Part shown: positions 21,191 to 49,500 of the stretch, in pieces
Position numbering within the stretch: the stretch's first letter is position 1
Layout: every line of letters begins with the position of its first letter
Assembly (NCBI GenBank): GCA_963556255.1
Contig: OY744615.1
Location: 6,208,716-6,272,715, forward strand
Direction of reading: 5' to 3'
Source of the DNA: Allolobophora icterica
Taxonomy: Eukaryota > Annelida > Clitellata > Crassiclitellata > Lumbricidae
Length of the DNA: 64,000 nucleotides
Made by a program: the position numbers and the translations under genes
The notes under the pieces: generated by a model
What the model was told of the DNA's origin: nothing
Database searches by the model: none
Seen by the model: only the letters and a program-made list of their open reading frames with translations

Positions 21191-22919
21191 TAGGGTAGGT
21201 GGGGGCAAGACGCCCACTGGAGGCATAACGCCTATAGGTCATAAATACATCAGGCATTTATTATTTCAGAGCGCATTGTAGCGGAAACTGGTAATGCCAC
21301 CTACCGAATATTGTTATTTCGAAAGGGTGCCGATTCTTTCACGAGTGAGTAAGAAATCACGATTTTTTCCTTTCAACCTGCTTTCTTATAATATTTCACT
21401 ACAACCACATTGTCATATTTGTGCCAAGATTCGCCGTGCCGATAATGAGCCTTTGCATTTTAGCAGGTTTATATGTACTTTGTGGATTATGAACTTTGTT
21501 TGTGAGCGATAATGCAAGGGTTTGGTGTTGTGATCTTGACAATAGAGGTATGCTGTGTGGGGCAAAACGCCTATCATGTGTTTGGGGTAAAACGCCTACT
21601 GGGCGTTTTACCCCATGGCGATTCATAAATTAAGCAATGCAAGTAGGCTATTAAGCAGTAGGCCTATAGGGTACAATTACTTTCTTTTCTTCTGTGTTAG
21701 GAATGGTTCGGACTTACGACAAGAAAACCGAGCGAGGGCAGTATGGAAACAAAAACCTGGAAGACGCGCTGAAGTCTGTTAATGACGGAACACCACTAAT
21801 CAGAACGAGCAAAGAATACGGTATACCGGCGCGCACACTCAGACGACACCGAGATAACAAAGTTCAACAACCCGGAAAGGTGGCTTTAGGAAGACACTTG
21901 CCTGCGCTTCCTTCTCACGTGGAGAAGGAATTGCACGATCACATCCAGACGATGGAGCAATCCATGTACGGGTTGACTGTGAACGACGTCAAGCGTCTGG
22001 CGTTTAAAATAGCGGAGTCATACAATTTGAAACATCCGTTTAACAAGACACGTGGTAAGGCGGGAAGAGACTGGTTACATGGATTCTTTAGCCGATATCC
22101 AGATCTGTCAATCAGAAGTCCACAGGCAACGAATTTGTCTCGCGCTGTCGCCTTTAACAGACCACAGGTGCAGAAATTCTTTGCGCTCTACAAAGAGGTT
22201 CTTCAGAAGCGTCAGTTTCTTCCATCTCAAATCTGGAATATGGATGAAACGGGCATAACTAATGTACATAGACCCGTAAACATCGTCGCAACGAAAGGCA
22301 TTAGACAAGTGAGCAAAATCACAAGCGGAGAACGCGGAAAAACAGTTACGGTGATATGCGCCATGAGTGCTGCGGGAACTGATCTCCCTCCCATGATGAT
22401 ATTTCCAAGGAAGAGGATGGTGGAAACTCTAATGGCCGGTGCTCCGCCGCAGTCACTGGGCTGTTGCAGTGCAAGCGGATGGACAGATTCCACGTTGTTG
22501 GTAAAGTGGCTGCAACATTTCGTGCAGTTTACAAATTCATCTCAAGAATCACAGCATGTCATAGTCATGGACGGGCACCACAGCCATAAGACGTTGGCCG
22601 CTATCAACTATGCTCGAGAGTCTGGTATTCACTTAATAACCTTACCTCCTCATAGCACACATAAGATGCAGCCGTTGGAGGCAAATCGCCCACCCATGGG
22701 CGTTTTACCCCATAGTATGAGGCAAAACGCCTTCTTGGGTAGTGACATATTTTTGGTAATTTCTTACTTCAATGTAACATAATTGTCATTAATTGATACA
22801 TAACAAGTGGTAAATATAGTTTCTGTTAATTCCTAATCAATAGCTTAAATAAAATGTCAAACAGGACAGTTTTATTGCATTTTCTGCTTAATGTGGGCGT
22901 CTTGCCCCCACCTACCCTA
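21191..22919 (+). mobile_element. pogo/Tigger-like DNA transposon
   Basis: Ends are TAGGGTAGGTGGGGGCAAGA and the inverse TCTTGCCCCCACCTACCCTA; the outer TA can be the target duplication. Further copies of a GGGGTAAAACGCC/GGCGTTTTACCCC motif occur at 21540-21625 and 22680-22735, so the termini are compound. It holds the transposase frame at 21703-22782. Confidence 0.88.
21703..22782 (+). pseudogene. pogo-type transposase, C-terminally deleted
   Basis: A single open frame of 360 codons. The N-terminus has a pogo-type helix-turn-helix (KNLEDALKSVNDGTP, GIPARTLRRH), then a CENP-B-like second DNA-binding part (HPFNKTRGKAGRDWLHGF, FFSRYPDLSIR). The DDE domain starts at FLPSQIWNMDETGIT (first catalytic D) and has HVIVMDGHHSHKTL (second D). 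It reaches HSTHKMQPLE at about 22679, where family members continue QPLD with the third acidic residue and another 100 or more residues. Here the sequence switches to a copy of the element's own inverted-repeat motif, and the last 34 codons are repeat-derived. The enzyme is therefore unlikely to be active, although the frame is otherwise undamaged. The start at 21703 was chosen because MVRTYDKK is the first Met before the conserved part. Confidence 0.85.
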
Positions 22920-23521
22920 ACTTATCGACCATTTCCGGAAACTAGTTGGAAGTAAAGCGCTACATAAAGGTAAGATCTAGTTTTATCGAACCTTTCGCCT
23001 GCAAACGTTATTAGCGTCTCAGAATTTTACAAAACTGTGCATTATAAATTTCGATCACACTATTATCGGTAAATGTTTCGTACAATTATCAGTATTTGAA
23101 CGCGCCAAATATATCGTATTCCTTAATTTGCGTTCGGTTTTACTTATATTCAAACAAGCGAAAATTAGTCAAGCACAGCACTATTCTATCCCACGAGGCA
23201 GAGACTGCATGACCGAGTAATGCCCAGGGCGGGCAATCTGGCGAGAAAAACTTTTTACAAGAATGCTCTGTATTGTATAAACTATATGTAAACCAAAGTG
23301 CGGTATAAGCAGGTGGTAGTAATAAAGAATATACTTAAAGAGTTGGGCGTTGATGAATCGCACTGGCGTGCTTTTATTGCGCGGCGCTGTACAAATTGAT
23401 TTTATTTATTGAAATCGTACGCCCTAATATATAGTGAAAAAATTGTGTCATTATGTCTAAGTCTCTGCGGAATTTTAACCGCAAGCCGCATATTGCATTT
23501 TGTCATTCGGATTTACTAAAC
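22920..23521. other. intergenic, nothing clear
   Basis: AT-rich, no coding support. It lies upstream of the ACSBG-like gene and could hold its non-coding first exon or promoter, but I see no convincing core promoter. Confidence 0.35.
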
Positions 23522-23795
23522 AGTAAACTCTAGGGGGTCCATAGAGTAGTGGGGGGGGGGGGGGTCCATTAGGTAGGGGGGTCCATAGAGTAGTGGTAAC
23601 ATCACTGGCGTGAAGAGCCGCTACCCTCCCAAATTTAGGTCCACTCAGCCTTTCATTCGCGAGATGGTGCGTTGTTGAAATGAGATGTAGGACGTGATGG
23701 GCGCCTTGCATGGCTGCCGTGTACAGTTAAATTCGACTCCTGTAATAACTTGTGATCATCCGTTCATACTGATTTGTAATCATACTGCGTTGTCA
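23522..23795 (+). mobile_element. tRNA-derived SINE, family B (intact at the site split in 48.9-51.4 kb)
   Basis: Head near 23578-23630 (GGTCCATAGAGTAGTGGTAA, CACTGGCGTGAAGAG), body with GGACGTGATGGGCGCCTTGC at 23692-23711 and GACTCCTGTAATAACTTGTG. A run of 16-17 G precedes the head at 23551-23568. This copy carries the uninterrupted target of the transposon at 48993-51220. Confidence 0.75.
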
Positions 23796-24155
23796 GTTGG
23801 AAGATATTAAGAAGATTATTATTATTATCACCAGTCCACCACTGACCATTTCCTTGTGTGCTGTTTAAGTCCCAAAAATACATTACTGTAGGAATTTTCT
23901 TATGCAATGGGAGAGACTTTCAGATAAACTTAGTAGATTTAGGCCTATTTGTATGTTTTGAGGTGTCTTGCACAATTCGAAAATAGACTGTCTTTAAAAA
24001 AATTTAATTTTGCCATGCAATAGTATTTAATATTCTGTCTTTGATTTTAGAAGAACTTTGAGTTTGCACTTGTATTACAACTATCATTGAATTAAATCCT
24101 AAGTAAATTTTATTTCAATTCAAAGCATTGACCCTGCCAGGAGATTTCGATCATA

Positions 24156-42924
<18,769 letters not shown>

Positions 42925-43029
42925 CAGATCAGTTTTAGAGAACTGGCCGATCGCTCGACTACAATGCTGATCAAAGCAGCTGGCATTCAAAAATACATGT
43001 ATTGGGTTCTCAGAAATTCAAACTACTTT

Positions 43030-43640
43030 AACAAAAAGGACCAATGTTAGACAACATTTTCACTCTTAAGTATTGGCTTTGTTGCAATTCGTTATCGAAA
43101 TACAATTTGTTTTCGAAATACTGTTTGTTTTGACGGGATTGTGTAAGTTATCAAGTGGTTGTTGGTTCCAAGTGTTGTGACACAGTTGATATTGTTTTCT
43201 GTTAAGGACTCGTTTTAAAATAAATTGTACAAATTAAACAGAAGTTTTGCATTACTAGATCAGTAAGCTTTTCATATGTTAAATCTCATTTAATTGTGAT
43301 TGTCTTCTACAGGTTTTAGTTAGCGTTTTTTGAGGTGTCCATGGGAATGTACTTTTGCGCTTGTTTTCTGAAAAGTTTCTGAGCCTGAAAAGGAAAAATA
43401 CAAATTAAAAAAATTAAGTTTCTAAAAAATTTAAAATGCAGCATCCTTTAATGGCTAGCAAGTAAGTACCAGCACAAGAAGAAGAAAAGCAGTCCCTTAT
43501 TAAGCTAACCTTAAGAGGCAGCCATGGGTGTTAAGTAGGCCTATTAGCAACTTCACTTTCTTAGCCTTGAGATCTGCACGTGTATGTGGATATGTGGCAA
43601 GGAACTGTAGTAGCACATTATGCAAGATGTCAACAAATTA
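43030..43640 (-). pseudogene. decayed duplicate of the PRPF18 terminal exon, 3' UTR and intron edge
   Basis: Corresponds to about 53275-53870 in the same orientation. Shared blocks include CTTTGTTGCAATTCGTT, TACAAATTAAAC and, on the minus strand, a splice acceptor (TTTTCCTTTTCAG at 43385-43397) followed by an exon-like stretch (43384-about 43322) with AAGCGCAAAAGTACAT. An extra base shifts the frame near its start, so the PRPF18 tail is not encoded intact. The duplicate also carries part of the family C SINE, which sits in the same relative place in PRPF18. Confidence 0.85.
43219..43224 (+). promoter_or_regulatory. AATAAA poly(A) signal, ACSBG-like gene
   Basis: First AATAAA after the stop at 42924, about 295 bp downstream. 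It lies inside the antisense PRPF18 duplicate; the corresponding PRPF18 position (about 53470-53485) reads TTTAAATAATTC and lacks it. Confidence 0.6.
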
Positions 43641-44099
43641 TTATAATCATTAGCACTATCTATGAGATTGTTGATCTTTTGTTTTTCAGTACATTAATTG
43701 CAGGTATTATAAATTCGTATTGCAGGTATTATAAATTCGTATTGCAGTAAATAGCATGACTGATATTGCTAATTTATATTTAAGTATGAAACATGGGCTA
43801 CATCATTTGCGTAGCATTTCGTAATTAATATAACATTACAAATGTAGCATATTTAATATTCGTGTAACATCGAAAATTAACTATGACTGCACTATTTACA
43901 GAATTCATTTACGTAGGACAAGCACACCACACAATTAGGGCGTATACTAAGTGACATCTCTCAAGTATTGTTGATCATGGACTCTACTTCATATTTCCAC
44001 TGTAGCAGTTAAAGTCGATTCCTGTTAGATACCGGTACGCAACATTATATAACTACGATTTTGTGACTACTTATGACTTAAAAACCTCGGCCCTAGAGA

Positions 44100-44760
44100 C
44101 CACATCACTCATTCTCTACGAGAACTTAATTGGTTTCCTATACAGGCTTGTCTAGGCTATCCTTCAAATCTGTCTCTGATGTTCAAGATTGTGTCAGGTT
44201 CAGCTCCACCTTACTTGTCATCTCTAGTTACCAGGGGCGTAACTTTGGTCTAAAAAGTGGGGGGTACCAATTTCTTAATACACGAAGCAAGGTGGAGACT
44301 GCGATCTCTGGGAAGGCAAAATAATAAAATATTGATTGGCATTGTTCAAAAAGTGAGGGTACGGTACCCCCAGTCCAAAAAGTTGGGGGGTACGGGTACC
44401 CCTCGTACCCCCCCCACAAATGACGCCTATGCTAGTTACACCATATGCTGCCCTTTAACTAAGGCGAGGTTTACGTTCAGCGTCAAAAGGAGACTACGGT
44501 AAAGTAAAAATATCGAATCTTCAATATGGAAATTTTAGGATGTTTGAGGTGGCTGGTCCAGCTGCATGAAACTCTGCCAGAATTAGTACGAAGATCCACC
44601 TCGAAAACTACTTTTAAAACCAAACTCAAAACTCATTTTATTCTCCAAGTACTATAATTAACTAATGCACTGTAACGCGTCCTTTGAGTAAGACTCTCTT
44701 TTATTAAGGCGCGTTATAAATATAAATTGTATCATTTTGTATTGTATTGTTTTGACCTTC
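44100..44760 (+). pseudogene. CR1/Jockey-like LINE C-terminus, split by a MITE
   Basis: Plus strand, N to C: NWFPIQARLGYPSNLSLMFK-like sequence then SGSAPPYLSSLVT, the MITE at 44232-44431, and beyond it degraded sequence containing FEVAGPAA and a GGCGCGTTATAAATATAAAT tail with (TTGTA)n. Broken by stops and shifts. Confidence 0.65.
44232..44431. mobile_element. 200-bp hAT-like MITE, TSD CTAGTTAC
   Basis: Starts CAGGGGCGTAACTTTGG, ends AAATGACGCCTATG. CTAGTTAC is at 44224-44231 and 44432-44439. Repeats of GGGGGGTACC type lie near both ends. Confidence 0.88.
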
Positions 44761-44864
44761 TACAATCGATATATATATTACAACAGTCAGAGTGTGTTTG
44801 CGCCACAAAAGTCCAAGCTGTTTGAGTGAGCATCATCGGAATTCAATCATCGGAACCATGATCG

Positions 44865-45000
44865 GAACGATCTGCGCAGGCGTCTTACTTCCGGTAGGCT
44901 ATAAGCAGAGAATGCAAGTTGGATACACGGTGCTTGGATACAAGTAAACATTGCGATGGCGACGGTGTTTCCTTGACGTGAACTGCCGATGTTGCGTTGA
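44865..45000 (+). promoter_or_regulatory. candidate promoter upstream of the HMG-box gene
   Basis: A relatively CpG-containing stretch with an NRF1-like TGCGCAGGCG at 44873-44882 and an ETS core ACTTCCGG at 44887-44894, both common in housekeeping promoters. Assignment to the HMG gene 1.6 kb downstream is inference from position only. Confidence 0.3.
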
Positions 45001-45399
45001 GGTGTCATTAAACTGATGAGTCTGATGATTAAGCAAAACTGACCGTTTCACGCTATTCGTCTTTGACGGAGTCGTTAAATAAAAGCAAAAAATTCCAGTT
45101 ACGGTATTTAGCAGCAAAGGCCTAGAAGATTTTTCCACTGAGTTTAGGCCATAGTTAAATTTGTTTGAATTTGTAGACGCGTGTGAATACTTGTGGTTCT
45201 TGATATCATCGGATAAAATTTCGTAACATTGGTAACAGTCAATAATAATAGGCCTATATTCGTACCAACAATCATTAGTTTATAATTGGGCATTTGAATA
45301 GGCGCGTTAGAATCCCTGTATAGTAAGGTATCACCAGGCGTGCTTTGGTAACATTTGCATGCGCGCATTATATTAATCTACACGAATACCATGATAAGA

Positions 45400-45560
45400 A
45401 GCACATGATAACAGTTTTACAGGAGTCGAATATAACTATACGGCAGCCACAGGGCGCCGTCACGGCCTACTATTCATTTAACCACCGCCGCCATTTGTTT
45501 ATGTATCACCTGTTTCGGTGTTTACAAGTGTTAGTAATACCCATTGAGCTTAAGAGGAAA
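45400..45560 (-). mobile_element. family B SINE, partial
   Basis: Carries CAGGAGTCGAATATAACTAT, CGGCAGCCACAGGGCGCC and GGCCTACTATTCATTTAACC, the inverse of the body seen at 45615-45850. Confidence 0.65.
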
Positions 45561-45609
45561 AGGGCAGTCCCCTAATTGTACAGTTTTATAGCGCTGCTCA
45601 GGAGAGAAC

Positions 45610-45890
45610 CAGAGATACCCTATCCGTAGAGTAATGGATAACACACTGGCGTGAAGAGCAGTAGGTACCGAGATCGATTCCCGTAGACCCCATTAGGTTT
45701 ATTCAGCCTTCCACTCGCTAGGTGGCGGTGGTTAAATGAATAGTAGGCCGTGATGGCGCTCTGTGGCTGCCGTATAAAACAGTTGTATTCGACTCCTGTA
45801 AAACTGTTATCATGTGCTTCTACTGTATACATGTGTGTGGCTGCCGTTTCTACTATATGTAATTATGTATGTTCACTGTACAGTGCAGTG
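45610..45890 (+). mobile_element. tRNA-derived SINE, family B
   Basis: Head CCGTAGAGTAATGGATAACA, CTGGCGTGAAGAGC and GATCGATTCCCG (B-box-like), body CACTCGCTAGGTGGCGGTGG, tail TGTTATCATGTGCTTC. Opposite in orientation to its neighbour at 45400. Confidence 0.78.
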
Positions 45891-46549
45891 CGGTTAGCAG
45901 GTATCACCAGCTTAAATAAGGAAAAAGATGATTATTTGATGCTAAATGTCATTATGAACTATACTATGACATCAGTTAGCAGAACAGTGCACAGTAAACT
46001 AGAAGAGTCACCAGTGGTGGACACACACACACACACACGTCAAACAATGGAATCCAATTGAGTGATAGCATGAAGCGCTCAGAGTTTTAAGCTCTCCCGT
46101 AAGACAGCCATTAGTATGAAGTGTCTGCGACTTCATATTGCTCAGCATCAGTGTATGAGGACAGTTTCAAAATACAAATGTCAATTTGTTGACCACATTG
46201 GGCTGATGTTTCTCATTGGGAAAGAGATTCTTTATTTTGCATTGTCGTAGGAATTGTTATTTGGTGTTCAGATCAGTTCAGATTCCTTATTCGTTTCATC
46301 CCCTGCTGCCATTTGTACTTCTTTCCTTCCTACTCTATTTTCTCCATCTCATGATTCTCCATTTTCTCCTCCACTGCCTTCTCCATTTCCTCCTTTTTCC
46401 TCCATTTCTTCAGTTTCCTCCTCCATTTGCTCCTGTTCATCTCTTCATCCTCCTCCCATTCCTTCCCGTGTCATGTTATGATTTAACTTTATAGTGGATC
46501 CATAATTCCCTGTTGTGTCTTGATTGCCTCTGACACAGAGACTCCTCCT

Positions 46550-49500
46550 ATGGCGCAGATGATAAAGGAGGAATGTGACAAAGACGCCTTGATCCAGACG
46601 GGTGATGGAGGGGCGTGTAATGCTGACCTGGCCAATAGAACCCTTGAGTCGATCGTCGGGAGACACAGGCAGGTCAAGATGGCCAAGCCCGATATACCGA
46701 AGCCGCCCAAGAAGCCACTGACACCCTACATGATGTTCAGCAAAGAAGTAAGTCTTTGGAGCTATCTTCTTTATCATCATCGTCATGACCTGCATCAGAT
46801 TGTCATCATCATCATCGTCATTACCTTCATCGACATCATCACAATCATCATCATCATGTACTTGTGTATGTAGCTAGACACTGATGATGGTGCTGGCGGT
46901 CGTGAAGTGTCTAGCTGCATACACGCTGTCACACAGGTACATGATGATGATGACCATAGCATAGCATACCTTGCGCTACTTTATTTTCTACCTGGCTGTT
47001 GTAGACCTGGCCTCAGGTGAAAGCCACGAACAGCCACCTGTCGTCTGTCTGCGAAATCGGAGCGATCGTTGGCGCCCTCTGGAGAGACCTCGACCCCAAT
47101 GAGAAACAACGATACAACGAACTATTTGCTAAAGATAAAGTACGACACAATCAGACACCCTACACACCACACACACACAATGACATACACAGACACTCAC
47201 ACACAGACATACGGAGACAGAGACATACATGTGTGTCTCCGTGTGTATGGCATACACACAGACATGCATGCAGACAGACACTCAAACTTGCAGAAATGCA
47301 CACACAGATACATGTATATATTCAGACGCACAAACAGACATACAAAAGCACAGACACAGACAGACACATGCGCACGCACAGATATTACTTACTTACTTTT
47401 TTGATGTAATAAGCTGACCCACGGATTTACTTACTGATAACATTGATGTAATGTGATAAGCAAAGGTTATTGTAACAGTGATATATATATTCGTTTATTG
47501 AGAAGAAAGAAACAATCTGACAAAAACGCAGAAATGCTTACATGAGTGAAAACAGAAAATTAAAGTTCATTAGAAAATTTTAGAATAAACTAGTAAATAT
47601 TTGTATATAATGATCTGGGAATAAATTGAGAGTTGTCCGTGGGTGGGAGAGTATGGTTGTGTGCTCTTGGTCTTAGTTGGTGAGAGGAGAGGGGTCGGAG
47701 TGGAGGTAGGAGTTGGTGAAGTACATGCTTAGGGTTGTATAATATGGAGAAAAGGAGTTTCGCATCGGCTATATTGGCAAGTTCAGAGACTGTTGGAAAG
47801 GATTGTTCTAGGTAACCTAGGCGTTTGGCTCTTTTTAAGAGTTTTTCCAGGCGTTCTTTATCGGAAGCTAGGGTAAGACCCCACCAGGATGGGGATGCAT
47901 ATAGAATTTTAGCAACGGTAGTGGCTTTGGTTACATTATGGATGGATGAGGAAGAAAGGCCATGGGTTTTGAGTTTTCTGATCGCATAAAAAGAGGAAGA
48001 GCAGGTTGCTGTGAGGTGGTCTATATGGGCTGTGAGTTTGAGATCATCCTGCAGAATGACACCCAGTATCTTCAAAGTTTTAACTTGGGTAATACCTGTA
48101 CTAGGTAATGGAGGAGGAAGGTCAAATTGGTGTTGAGGGCGGAAAATCGTCATTTCTTTAGATTTAGAGCTATTTAAGGTAAGGTTATTGGCAAAGCCCA
48201 AGTAGAGATTAAATGCAGTTCAGATGGAATAGTATGAGCTTGAGAGGCTCCAGTAAGGAGGTAAGTATCATCTGCAAATTTGAACCTAAGATTAAGAGGC
48301 TGAGAAGGGTGCAGGTCTGAACCAGTAATAGAGAAGTTTGTAGGTCCTAAGACAGAGCCTTGAACTATACTAGCATTGATTGGGAGGAGAGATGAAGAGT
48401 GACCTTTGAATATAGTGAGGTGTGAGCGTTCAAGATGATACTCAACTAGCCAGTTATAGATTTGGTCTGGGATATCAAGAGTGGAGATTTTGTCAAATAG
48501 GGCAGAGTGTTTAACAGAGTCAAAGCTTTGGAGAAGTCAAGGGAAATTATTGAGACATATTCGTTTGTTTTTAGGAGGAGTTGTGTATGATGTATGATAG
48601 ATGGTAGTAGTAGTAGTAAGAGTAGTAGTGGGAGACTGCCTTCTACTAGTAGAAGGCAGAGACAAGTTGTTGAGGATGCGGTTTTTCTTCCCTCTGCTTA
48701 TTCGTAGACAGTGACTCTGTCTTTCTGAGTATTGGACTGAGACCACATTTTTATTGTAAAAACAAAAATAAGGCTCCATAAGGAATACAGGGAGGTGTTC
48801 ATTTCCCTTTCATGGTCCCTTAATCTGGCAGTGGACGAAACACATTGTTGTTATCAAAATAATAATAATAATAATCTTCGTTTAATATTTTCAAACTGAC
48901 AATTACGCAGTATGATTACAAATCAGTATGAACGGATGATCACAAGTTATTACAGGAGTCGAATTTTAACTGTATACGGCAGCCATGCAAGGTAGGGTGG
49001 TTCACAGACACATGGTAAAAAATAAAGTTCAAGCTAGAAACCAGGGCACCCTCTCAATTTGTTAGACCTATCAATAGTATTATTGAGAGAAAATTTTAGC
49101 TTCTCATTCCAACTGGAAGACGGTGCTCACGGACTGTGTTACTTTGCCTGATACCGATAAATAGACATTAATTGTAGAAATGAATGCATAGAGCATGCAA
49201 CTGTATTTCATTTCAAGATAAATCAAATATTACTGTAATTTGACAACACATCTGATACAAGAACAGTTAGTCAGATGGAAGTGTGTAAACTTTCTGTAGG
49301 TTTGAAGAATTGGAAATGTCCAAAAATGTCAAAAAACACCGTCCAGTCCATGAATGTCGAATGTCGACTTCAACACCCATTACACTCTTAGACTCTAGGA
49401 ACTGCAAGCCTTTTCAAGCACTGCATCAACAGCAGACTTCTTTGTTGTGTGAGTAGGAACAGCTTTCTTATTTGCCTTGACCATTTGGAGAAGAAACTGC

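Noticed and set aside
47229..47417. His/Thr-rich frames downstream of the second HMG exon
   Set aside because: Intronic (CA)n-rich repeat beyond the splice donor at 47140.
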